From assembly GCA_947455285.1 (NCBI GenBank), contig CANGOK010000234.1, forward strand, positions 1-5,058: a DNA stretch of 5,058 nucleotides, read 5' to 3'. Each line of letters opens with the position of its first letter. Within the stretch, counting starts at the first letter, position 1. The notes beneath the pieces are model-generated. The model was not told the DNA's origin and searched no databases. It worked only from the letters and a program-made list of their open reading frames with translations. Positions 1-5,058 of this stretch are shown piece by piece. The position numbers and the translations under genes were made by a program. This stretch comes from Beijerinckiaceae bacterium. Its GTDB lineage: Bacteria; Pseudomonadota; Alphaproteobacteria; Rhizobiales; Beijerinckiaceae.

Positions 1-628
1 ATACGGGCGCGCCGCTGTTGCAAACATTCTCGATCTTCTTGCTCACGATGGCGTCGGAGATCTCGCCATATTTCACCGCGAATGTGCCGCCAAAACCGCA
101 GCACACATCGCATTCCTTCATCTCGGTCAGCTCAAGCCCCTCGATGCTTTTGAGGAGCTTGCGCGGTTGGCTCGCGACGCCCATTTCGCGAAGGCCCGAG
201 CAACTGTCGTGATAGGTGACCTCGCGCGGAAAATCAGCGCTGACTTTCGTCACGCCCAGCACATCCGTGAGGAAACTCACGAGCTCATGGCATTTGCCTG
301 CGAAGGTTTGTGCGCGTTGAGCAAGGTTGGGATCGTCGGCGAAAAGCTCAGGATAATGTTTCGCCATCATGCCGCCGCAGGAGCCCGATGGCGCGACGAT
401 ATAATCGCAACCTGCGAAAGCATCCATGACCTGCAAGGCGAGCGCGCGGGCGTCGGCACGATCGCCCGAATTGAACGCGGGCTGGCCGCAGCAGGTCTGC
501 GCGGGCACGATGATTTCGCAGCCTGCATCCTCCAGCAATTTCACAGCGGCGAAGCCGATGCTGGGGCGGAACAGGTCGACGAGACAGGTGACGAAAAGGC
601 CGACGCGTGGCCTGACTGTATGCGGCAA
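1..628 (-). CDS. lutA: LutA/YkgE-family (Fe-S)-binding oxidoreductase subunit, 3' end cut by window edge
   Basis: The reading frame is open from 628 to the window edge (209 codons). It encodes a two-CCG-domain protein like LutA (YkgE), the subunit that works with LutB and LutC in oxidising L-lactate to pyruvate in the cytoplasm. The start reads LFVTCLVDLFRP, a family signature. Domain 1 has Cys15, the pair Cys46-Cys47 in CCGQPAFNSG, and Cys84 in SGSCGG. Domain 2 has HDSCSGLRE (Cys143) and CCGFGGTFAVKYGEIS (Cys176-Cys177). The last expected Cys, and roughly 35 to 40 residues judged from the usual 240-250 aa length, lie past the edge. There is no ferredoxin-like CxxCxxC motif, which separates it from GlcF. 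I chose the TTG at 628 because an AGGGGA lies 9 bases upstream and the resulting N-terminus fits the family. An in-frame ATG at 667 would add 13 residues but has only a weak Shine-Dalgarno. lutB and lutC probably follow to the left (inference). Family assignment is firm; the lactate substrate is by homology only. Confidence 0.9.
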   Translation of the reverse strand, partial: MPHTVRPRVGLFVTCLVDLFRPSIGFAAVKLLEDAGCEIIVPAQTCCGQPAFNSGDRADARALALQVMDAFAGCDYIVAPSGSCGGMMAKHYPELFADDPNLAQRAQTFAGKCHELVSFLTDVLGVTKVSADFPREVTYHDSCSGLREMGVASQPRKLLKSIEGLELTEMKECDVCCGFGGTFAVKYGEISDAIVSKKIENVCNSGAPV

Positions 629-637
629 GATGAGGCG

Positions 638-643
638 TCCCCT
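638..643 (-). promoter_or_regulatory. Ribosome binding site deciding the lutA-like start
   Basis: Read on the minus strand this is AGGGGA, placed 9 bases before a TTG codon at 628. It is the best Shine-Dalgarno match near the 5' end of the gene. It supports a TTG start over the upstream in-frame ATG at 667, which is preceded only by a GGGGC stretch. Confidence 0.5.
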
Positions 644-709
644 GCAAGGGCTGGCGATGGCCGACATTGCCCCGGCGCAAGGGCTCGTGGCAAGCGCCTG
701 CTAGACGCG

Positions 710-736
710 AAACGCCCCCGAATTTCTCCGGGGGCG
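710..736 (-). terminator. Intrinsic-type terminator after the DUF2076 gene
   Basis: A perfect 8-bp stem (CGCCCCCG at 713-720 and its complement at 729-736) encloses an 8-base loop. On the minus strand it is followed by only three T residues (712-710). It starts 12 bases after the DUF2076 stop codon, the right place to end that transcript before the lutA-like gene. The short T run makes it a weaker terminator than the one at 1577-1603, so some read-through into the next gene is possible. I saw no convincing separate promoter between here and 628. Confidence 0.7.
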
Positions 737-748
737 CTGCTAGTCAGG

Positions 749-1471
749 TCAGATGTCGCTGGAGTCGTCGGACGAGCCGAAGAAGCCCCCGCCGCCGCCA
801 TAGTCCGAATCATCGTTGGAGGCGGGAAAAATCCCTCCCATGAGGTCACTGTTATCGCTCAGGCCCGCTTCCTGACCGAAGGGGCGATCAAGGAAGCCGC
901 CAGCTGCTCCGCTATCGCCAATGCCAAGCGAGTTCGATCCATGGTGGCTGAACAGATTGCTGATGGAGTTGGCAAGCAACATGCCGCCCGCCACGCCTGC
1001 TGCGGTACCCAGCGCGCCACGGAGGAAACCGCCACCCTGCGCAATGCCCTGCTGGGGCGCCTGCTGGACGTAAGGCTGGGCCTGTTGCATAGCCGGTTGA
1101 GCGTTCTGCTGGCGCCCCCAGGGCGAGGCGGCCGGGGCCGAGGAAGGAGCCGGCGCCGCGCCTGCGCTAGGCACGCTGGTTGCCGGAGCTGGGCGACCGC
1201 CGCCGAAAAGGCCCCCGAGGAAGGAGCCCCCGCCGGCCTGCGCAGCTTCCAGCTCCTGCACGCGCGCCTCCAGCTGTTCCAGCCGCTCATTGGCCGCACC
1301 AAGCGCCTGATCCTGAACGATCACCGCCTGAGCCAGGAGGTATGGGGCGTAGGGCTGCTCTCGCACAGCATCGGCGATGAAGGCCTCAGCCTCCTTGTCG
1401 CGCGGACTGGCTGACGACGTGCGGATCCGATCGAACAATCCGGCAAGCAACTGGCGCTCTTCGGGGGTCAT
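749..1471 (-). CDS. DUF2076 family protein (240 aa), function unknown
   Basis: The N-terminus MTPEERQLLAGLFDRI and the following block to about residue 60, including AEAFIADAVREQPYAPYLLAQAVIVQDQAL, match the DUF2076 (COG3416-like) domain as I know it; the family has no established biochemical role. Residues about 53-78 (QALGAANERLEQLEARVQEL) are a short heptad-like coiled coil. Next come GGGSFLGGLFGGG (80-92), an Ala/Pro/Ser linker (93-118) and a Gln-rich patch (121-145). A glycine-zipper-like hydrophobic segment at 149-174 (FLRGALGTAAGVAGGMLLAN) could insert in or lie on a membrane. The tail is acidic and Gly/Ser-rich (SDDSDYGGGGGFFGSS). There is no signal peptide. I chose the start at 1471 because AGGGAG lies 6 bases upstream and the family begins MT.EER; the frame extends to 1540 but adds 23 residues unlike the family. 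It appears to be a single-gene unit, with a terminator on each side. Confidence 0.88.
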   Translation of the reverse strand: MTPEERQLLAGLFDRIRTSSASPRDKEAEAFIADAVREQPYAPYLLAQAVIVQDQALGAANERLEQLEARVQELEAAQAGGGSFLGGLFGGGRPAPATSVPSAGAAPAPSSAPAASPWGRQQNAQPAMQQAQPYVQQAPQQGIAQGGGFLRGALGTAAGVAGGMLLANSISNLFSHHGSNSLGIGDSGAAGGFLDRPFGQEAGLSDNSDLMGGIFPASNDDSDYGGGGGFFGSSDDSSDI

Positions 1472-1477
1472 GGGGGT

Positions 1478-1483
1478 CTCCCT
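1478..1483 (-). promoter_or_regulatory. Ribosome binding site deciding the DUF2076 start
   Basis: On the minus strand this reads AGGGAG, 6 bases before the ATG at 1471. It favours this ATG over the further upstream in-frame ATG at 1540, which would put the Shine-Dalgarno inside the gene. Confidence 0.75.
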
Positions 1484-1511
1484 GAACTTTGCGGAATGGC
1501 TCCGCGCTGAG

Positions 1512-1540
1512 CATATGGGGAGCAACCCGGAAAGGTCCAA
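1512..1540 (-). promoter_or_regulatory. Weak candidate sigma-70 promoter for the DUF2076 gene
   Basis: Minus-strand TTGGAC (1540-1535) and CATATG (1517-1512) are separated by exactly 17 bases. Each matches three of six consensus positions, so the support comes mostly from spacing and place: downstream of the porin terminator and about 40 bases before the ATG at 1471. A perfect 6-bp inverted repeat, CAAGGG (1538-1543) and CCCTTG (1549-1554) with a 5-base spacer, overlaps the edge of the -35 box and could be an operator. Both calls are inference from pattern alone. Confidence 0.3.
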
Positions 1541-1576
1541 GGGGCGAACCCTTGCCGATCACGCGTCCTTGAAACG

Positions 1577-1603
1577 AAAAAGCCCCCGCTCGAAAGCGGG
1601 GGC
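1577..1603 (-). terminator. Strong intrinsic terminator after the porin gene
   Basis: A perfect 9-bp GC-rich stem (GCCCCCGCT at 1582-1590 with AGCGGGGGC at 1595-1603) closes a 4-base loop. On the minus strand it is followed by five T residues (1581-1577). A second small hairpin (CAGCC 1613-1617, GGCTG 1622-1626) lies between it and the porin stop codon. The arrangement is a classic Rho-independent terminator and isolates the porin transcript from the DUF2076 gene. Confidence 0.9.
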
Positions 1604-1632
1604 CGAAGCTTTCAGCCGTGAGGCTGGAAGTA

Positions 1633-2493
1633 TTACTTCACGTCCTTGCCCGAGAGGGCGAAGGAGATCGTGCCGACCACGGTGGAACCGCAGTACTTGG
1701 AGGTGGTGGCGGTGATGCGGCCGGTCGGGCCGGTGATCGCAGCGCACTCGGTCTTGCTCAGGTCCGTGCCGTGGTAGCGCAGGTCCAGAGTGGCGAACTT
1801 GTAGCCGTAGGAGACGCCAGCGTTCCAGTAGTTGTAGTCAGGCAGAGCGACATGGCCGTGGGTGCGGTCGGTCGTGCCGAAGAACTGGCGGCCAAACTCA
1901 CCCGAGAGGGCAAAGTCCATGGGCAGCGTCCACTTGGCGGTGCCGGACACGTAAGTGCCGGTTGCGCCGGTGTCGAGGAAGCTCGGCGAGTAGTTGACGT
2001 TGGCGCCAACGTTAAAGGTCTCGGTGATGTTGTAGCCGAGCTTCACGTAGCCTTCATAGAAGGTCGGGTTGGTCGGGAACACGCCGAAAGCGGAGGGGGT
2101 GCTGTAGTTGGGGTAGATATAGGCGATGGCGCCGACGTCGGTGGAGAGGTTGCCGAACGTGCCGCGCACGCCGCCGAGCATGTCGAGCTCGAGGCTGGGG
2201 CTCTGGTCAACGTCCGTCAGCTTGATGCTGGATCCGGCGGTGCCGACATAGGCGGCCCAGGTGTTGTTGAAGGTGTAGCGAAGCTCGGCGTTGGCGTTGA
2301 CGCTGGCGCCGTTGTTCGACTGGCTGATGCCGCGGAACAGGTAGTTGGTGGTCAAGCCGGCGCCGACAGTGAAGTCCCAGGGGGAAACGACGACAGGCGC
2401 GGGGGCCGGAGCCTTCTTCTTGCCGAGGTCGGCGGCGGAAGCGACGCCACCAGTCAGGGCGAAAGCGAGAAGGGCGATCGAGGTCTTTTTCAT
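1633..2493 (-). CDS. TorF/Gcw_chp-family putative outer-membrane porin (286 aa)
   Basis: This is an exported beta-barrel protein of the TorF putative porin family (Gcw_chp domain). Residues 1-20 form a signal peptide: MKK, a hydrophobic core (IALLAFALTGG), then cleavage after ASA. An Ala/Pro/Lys linker follows (GKKKAPAPAPVVV, 24-36). The barrel starts at about 38 with WDFTVGAGLTTNYLFRGISQS; NY-FRG-S is the family hallmark. Alternating hydrophobic and polar strands with many Tyr, Phe and Trp run to the end (for example FYEGYVKLGYNITETFNVGANV). Cys250 and Cys268 could form a disulfide near the last strands. The protein ends SFALSGKDVK, so a short charged tail follows the final strand in place of the usual terminal aromatic residue. 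I chose the ATG at 2493 because the signal peptide begins there and GGAG lies 9 bases upstream; the frame runs on to 2577. The substrate is unknown. The gene has its own strong terminator; its upstream neighbour is glcF, 271 bases away. Confidence 0.88.
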   Translation of the reverse strand: MKKTSIALLAFALTGGVASAADLGKKKAPAPAPVVVSPWDFTVGAGLTTNYLFRGISQSNNGASVNANAELRYTFNNTWAAYVGTAGSSIKLTDVDQSPSLELDMLGGVRGTFGNLSTDVGAIAYIYPNYSTPSAFGVFPTNPTFYEGYVKLGYNITETFNVGANVNYSPSFLDTGATGTYVSGTAKWTLPMDFALSGEFGRQFFGTTDRTHGHVALPDYNYWNAGVSYGYKFATLDLRYHGTDLSKTECAAITGPTGRITATTSKYCGSTVVGTISFALSGKDVK

Positions 2494-2527
2494 AGCGTCA
2501 GGCTCCATTGGGCGCTGGGAAGATGAC

Positions 2528-2538
2528 GTCACTGTGAC
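2528..2538. repeat. 11-bp palindrome in the porin leader
   Basis: GTCAC-T-GTGAC is a perfect 5-bp-arm palindrome with one central base. It overlaps a second palindrome, TGACGTCA, at 2524-2531. Both lie 30 to 45 bases before the porin ATG, just beyond its ribosome binding site. They could be a repressor site or a small leader hairpin. The sequence alone does not say which. Confidence 0.3.
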
Positions 2539-2573
2539 CCAAGACATAGCCATATGACAAGTCGAAGGAACGT

Positions 2574-2604
2574 GCATTTGCTCACAAAATAGGCAAACAA
2601 ATGC
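2574..2604. repeat. 7-bp inverted repeat with 17-base spacer in the porin leader
   Basis: GCATTTG (2574-2580) and CAAATGC (2598-2604) are perfect complements separated by an A-rich 17-base spacer. The arm-to-arm distance of 24 bases is near two helical turns, which would suit a dimeric regulator. Equally, it could fold as a loose hairpin in the mRNA leader, or be chance. Confidence 0.35.
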
Positions 2605-2621
2605 CGCAATGCGATATTGCG
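2605..2621. repeat. 6-bp inverted repeat adjoining the preceding one
   Basis: CGCAAT (2605-2610) and ATTGCG (2616-2621) are perfect complements with a 5-base loop. It begins immediately after the 7-bp repeat ends, so two potential hairpins or operator sites are placed back to back upstream of the porin gene. Confidence 0.35.
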
Positions 2622-2661
2622 CAACTACTGTGGCAGAAAGCCCACAATCGAAGTAACGGAA

Positions 2662-2690
2662 ATTGTTTCATCGATATCAAATGACTTCAA
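2662..2690 (-). promoter_or_regulatory. Candidate sigma-70 promoter for the porin gene
   Basis: On the minus strand TTGAAG (2690-2685) and AACAAT (2667-2662) are separated by 17 bases. Each matches four of six consensus positions. A transcript starting about 7 bases downstream would have a leader of roughly 160 bases that includes all three inverted repeats. A rival element lies further upstream: a perfect TATAAT on the minus strand (2757-2752), with a weak TTCAAT 18 bases before it (2781-2776). The choice between them is inference. Confidence 0.4.
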
Positions 2691-2764
2691 AACGCACCAA
2701 TAAATCGAATCACTTGGGACTCGCGACGCGCTAACCGGGCCGAAAACGCCAATTATACTATTCA

Positions 2765-4123
2765 TTAACCATTCAATTGAACGGCGTTGGACGGCGCGTG
2801 CATGGCGACCGCCAGAAGGTCGGACATGCCATGCAGCGGCTCCGGCAGCGGACCGCCCGCGGCCCAATCCAGCAATTCGATGGTGTGAAGGATCGGAATC
2901 TGCGTATTCGCGCCGATCTGCGTGATGCAGCCGATATTGCCGGTGGCGATGATCTGCGGGCGCACGCGCTCGATATTCGCTGCCTTGCGGGCGCCAAGGC
3001 GTCCCGCGATTTCCGGCTGGAGAATGTTATAAACGCCCGCCGAGCCGCAGCAGATATGCCCCTCCGGCACATCGCGCACCTGAAAGCCCGCGGCCCGCAA
3101 CAGGCGCTTGGGGCCATCGGTGATTTTCTGCCCATGCTGCATGGAGCAGGCCGAGTGATACGCCACGATCTGGCCGGTGGCGCGCGCGGGACTGAGCGCA
3201 GGCAGCGCCAGCAGATATTCGGTTATGTCGCGCGTAGCCTCTGACACGCGCCGCGCCTTGCCGGCATAGGCCGGATCATCGCGCAGCATGAAACCATAAT
3301 CTTTCACCGTCGTGCCGCAGCCCGAGGCGGTGATGAGAATAGCCTCAAGGCCGCGATCCATTTCCGCGATCCAGGCGTCGACATTGGCCCTTGCGAAACG
3401 CAGGGCTTCATCCTCGCGGCCCATGTGGTGAACGAGCGCGCCGCAGCAGCCCTCCCCGCGCGGCTTGATGACTTCGATTCCATGGCGCGCAAGCATGCGC
3501 CGCGCAGCCAGATTGATGGAGGGCTTCAGCACTGGCTGGGCGCAACCCTCGAGAATGACAACCTTGCCCCGCGCAGGCGCGGCTATGGCCGGCGCAGGTT
3601 CGGGCGCTTCACGCGATGGGAAATGCGAGGGCGCGAGATCAATCATCGCGCGCATGCGCAGACCGATCACAGGCAGGGTGCCGAAGAGGCCACGCAGAGG
3701 CTTGGCGAGCAGCGCGCCCGCCAGCGCGACACGGAACCGCTCGCGATAGGGCAGCACATTGGCGAGCAGCGCGCGAATGAACTTGTCGCCTGCGCTTCTC
3801 ACATAGGTCTTTTCGATATGCGCGCGGGCGTGATCGACAAGGTGCATGTAATGGACGCCAGAGGGACAGGTCGTCATGCAGGACAGGCAAGACAGGCACC
3901 GGTCGATATGCTTCACCACTTCAGGCGTCGCAGGTTTGCCGCCTTCGAGCATGTCCTTGATGAGATAGATGCGCCCGCGCGGGGAATCGAGCTCGTCGCC
4001 CTCCAGTAGATAAGTCGGGCAGGTCGCAGTGCAGAATCCGCAGTGGACGCAGGTGCGCAGGATCTTCTCGGATTCGCGAAGGTGCGTATCCTTGAGCTGT
4101 TCAGGCGAGAAACTGGTTTTCAT
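2765..4123 (-). CDS. glcF: Glycolate oxidase iron-sulfur subunit GlcF (452 aa)
   Basis: GlcF is the iron-sulfur subunit of the GlcDEF glycolate oxidase, which turns glycolate into glyoxylate and carries electrons from the FAD subunits toward the respiratory chain at the cytoplasmic membrane. The N-terminus holds two 4Fe-4S motifs: CVHCGFCTATCP (Cys25, 28, 31, 35) and CLSCLSCMTTCP (Cys76, 79, 82, 86), with the family block GDELDSPRGRIYLIKDMLE between them. Two CCG domains follow: Cys194 with EGCCGALVHHMG (226-227) and Cys269; then Cys326 with HICCGSAGVYNILQP (358-359) and Cys399. All expected cysteines are present. The protein is longer than E. coli GlcF (about 407 aa), partly through a C-terminal tail of about 22 residues after the LLDW-AAGGPLPEPL block. 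The start at 4123 matches the family and has GAAGGG four bases upstream. It lies 14 bases after glcE, so the two are surely co-transcribed. Confidence 0.96.
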   Translation of the reverse strand: MKTSFSPEQLKDTHLRESEKILRTCVHCGFCTATCPTYLLEGDELDSPRGRIYLIKDMLEGGKPATPEVVKHIDRCLSCLSCMTTCPSGVHYMHLVDHARAHIEKTYVRSAGDKFIRALLANVLPYRERFRVALAGALLAKPLRGLFGTLPVIGLRMRAMIDLAPSHFPSREAPEPAPAIAAPARGKVVILEGCAQPVLKPSINLAARRMLARHGIEVIKPRGEGCCGALVHHMGREDEALRFARANVDAWIAEMDRGLEAILITASGCGTTVKDYGFMLRDDPAYAGKARRVSEATRDITEYLLALPALSPARATGQIVAYHSACSMQHGQKITDGPKRLLRAAGFQVRDVPEGHICCGSAGVYNILQPEIAGRLGARKAANIERVRPQIIATGNIGCITQIGANTQIPILHTIELLDWAAGGPLPEPLHGMSDLLAVAMHAPSNAVQLNG

Positions 4124-4137
4124 GGCGCCCTTCGCGT

Positions 4138-5058
4138 TCAGACGCCCGCATACATGCGGCCGGGATTGAACAGACCTTGCGGATCGAAACTCTGTTTGAC
4201 GCCCTGTGTGAGCTTCATCAGCGCAGGCGCCAGGGGTTCGAAGACATCGAGCTTTGAGCGCAACGCATCAGGCGCCCGCACCAGCGTCGCATGGCCGCCT
4301 GTAGCGCCAAGCGCCATGCGGATGGAGCCCGCGCCGCAATCGCCTTGCGCCGCCGTGGCGAACCAGATGAGCCCGCCACCCCAATCATAAAAGCAATCGC
4401 CACGCAGGGTTTCATGCACCGTCCGCATTAGTCGGGACGCGCGGCTGGGCGCGACCGAGATGCGCCAGATGGCTTGTTCGGCAGGACGCACGAGCGGGCC
4501 GACATCGCGCAGATCACGCCATAGGTTCAACGATGGCTCATGATCGAGCCGCGCCATCGACCCAAAGGGAGCAAGCAGCTTTTCGAGCGCATCCATGCGA
4601 TAGGCGACGGAGTCGGGGAAATGTTCGATTCGCAAGTAGGTGCGCGCATTGTCCGATGGACCCCGCGGCAGATGCGCGGCGCCGCTGACCTCGAAGGGCG
4701 AGCCAAGAGCCGCCGACATGCAGGCGACCGCGCGCTCATCATCAAGGCCCTCGATGACGAGAGTCGCAGTGCGTCGTGGCTTCGGCAGGAGCTTGAAGGT
4801 CACTTCGGTGATGACGCCGAGCGTTCCATGCGAGCCGCAAACGAGCTTCACGAGATCAAGCCCGGTGACGTTCTTCATTACGCGCCCGCCCGACTTCACA
4901 GCCTCTGCTCGGCCATTGACGAAGCGCAGGCCGATCAGATGGTCGCGCGCGGCGCCAGACTGGATGCGGCGCGGGCCGGAGATGTTGCAGGCCGCGACGG
5001 CGCCGATGGTCGGATCGCCCGCGCTGCCATAAAGCGCGCGATGGTCCATGGGCTCGAA
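4138..5058 (-). CDS. glcE: Glycolate oxidase FAD-binding subunit GlcE, 5' end cut by window edge
   Basis: The frame is open from the stop at 4138 to the right edge (306 codons visible). About 90-100 N-terminal residues, including the first part of the FAD-binding (PCMH) fold, are outside; the family is usually about 400 aa. Visible blocks in order: FEPMDHRALYG and PTIGAVAACNISGPRR (flavin-binding loop, residues about 16-32), AARDHLIGLRFVNG, then GGRVMKNVTGLDLVKLVCGS and HGTLGVITEVTFKLLPKP (about 57-95), which end the FAD domain. The more variable remainder closes with FDPQGLFNPGRMYAG, the NPGR ending typical of the FAD-linked oxidase C-terminus. The frame is intact, so I infer a functional gene. 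GlcE pairs with GlcD, the other flavin subunit, and GlcF; glcD is expected just beyond the right edge. The stop is followed after 14 bases by glcF. The promoter is not in the window. The ATG at 5049 is internal, because the family continues upstream of FEPMDH. Confidence 0.96.
   Translation of the reverse strand, partial: FEPMDHRALYGSAGDPTIGAVAACNISGPRRIQSGAARDHLIGLRFVNGRAEAVKSGGRVMKNVTGLDLVKLVCGSHGTLGVITEVTFKLLPKPRRTATLVIEGLDDERAVACMSAALGSPFEVSGAAHLPRGPSDNARTYLRIEHFPDSVAYRMDALEKLLAPFGSMARLDHEPSLNLWRDLRDVGPLVRPAEQAIWRISVAPSRASRLMRTVHETLRGDCFYDWGGGLIWFATAAQGDCGAGSIRMALGATGGHATLVRAPDALRSKLDVFEPLAPALMKLTQGVKQSFDPQGLFNPGRMYAGV

Larger units (their letters stand above)
2494..2764 (-). other. AT-richer intergenic region upstream of the porin gene
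   Basis: This 271-base gap between the glcF stop and the porin start is visibly richer in A and T than the surrounding genes. It contains two candidate promoters (2662-2690 and 2752-2781) and three inverted repeats (2528-2538, 2574-2604, 2605-2621). I see no terminator with a T run after glcF, so glcF transcripts may read into this region. The only ORF is a doubtful 46-codon frame at 2625-2765. I see no RNA gene. Confidence 0.6.

Noticed and set aside
348..680. Minus-strand open frame of 110 codons overlapping the lutA-like gene
   Set aside because: It is a shifted frame. The true frame carries the CCG-domain motifs, and this one gives an Arg-rich sequence without any.
167..1414. Long plus-strand open frame of 415 codons
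   Set aside because: It lies antisense to the lutA-like and DUF2076 genes, crosses their intergenic gap and terminator, and its Arg/Ala/Gly-rich translation shows no domain. Such frames are common opposite genes in GC-rich DNA.
1577..1603. Bidirectional terminator
   Set aside because: The hairpin is followed by a T run only on the minus strand; on the plus strand the A run precedes it and no T run follows, and there is no plus-strand gene to terminate.
1618..2526. Plus-strand open frame of 302 codons
   Set aside because: It is the exact antisense of the porin gene. Its Gly/Val/Ala-rich translation has no recognisable motif, while the minus-strand frame has a signal peptide, a family motif, a Shine-Dalgarno and a terminator.
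2494..2764. Riboswitch or structured small RNA in the porin upstream region
   Set aside because: Only short separate inverted repeats are present. I recognise no known riboswitch core or conserved RNA fold, so I list just the repeats.
3425..4009. Plus-strand open frame of 194 codons inside glcF
   Set aside because: It is antisense to the fully conserved glcF coding sequence and has no promoter, ribosome binding site or recognisable domain.

Overview
The window is an ordinary-looking stretch of a GC-rich chromosome, probably from an alphaproteobacterium of the order Hyphomicrobiales (Rhizobiales). The basis is the GC-rich third codon positions and the character of the genes: a TorF/Gcw_chp-type porin whose leader peptide and FRGIS motif look like Beijerinckiaceae or Methylocystaceae members, a DUF2076 protein and alphaproteobacterial-style GlcE/GlcF. 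The family-level placement is recall without a search and is tentative. All five supported genes lie on the minus strand, so the map reads right to left.

Right part (2765-5058): the 3' part of glcE, cut by the window edge, is followed after 14 bases by complete glcF. These are the second FAD-binding subunit and the iron-sulfur subunit of glycolate oxidase, which oxidises glycolate to glyoxylate and passes electrons toward the respiratory chain. glcD presumably lies beyond the right edge.

Centre (1577-2764): a 271-base AT-richer intergenic region holds candidate promoter elements and three inverted repeats. It leads into a gene for an exported outer-membrane protein of the TorF putative-porin family, which ends in a textbook intrinsic terminator.

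Left part (1-1540): a short promoter-like region precedes a DUF2076 gene (coiled coil, glycine-zipper-like segment, low-complexity tail) with its own hairpin terminator. Next comes the 5' part of a lutA/ykgE-type gene, cut by the left edge. It encodes a protein with two cysteine-rich CCG domains, a homologue of the iron-sulfur subunit of the LutABC lactate-oxidation complex.

The functional theme is oxidation of 2-hydroxyacids (glycolate, probably lactate) by iron-sulfur/CCG-domain enzymes. A porin and a small protein of unknown function sit between the two systems, separated by terminators and therefore probably regulated separately. I found no mobile element, CRISPR array, tRNA, rRNA or clear novel system. 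The least explained parts are the porin leader region, with a possible 46-codon ORF coupled to the glcF stop, and the DUF2076 gene.
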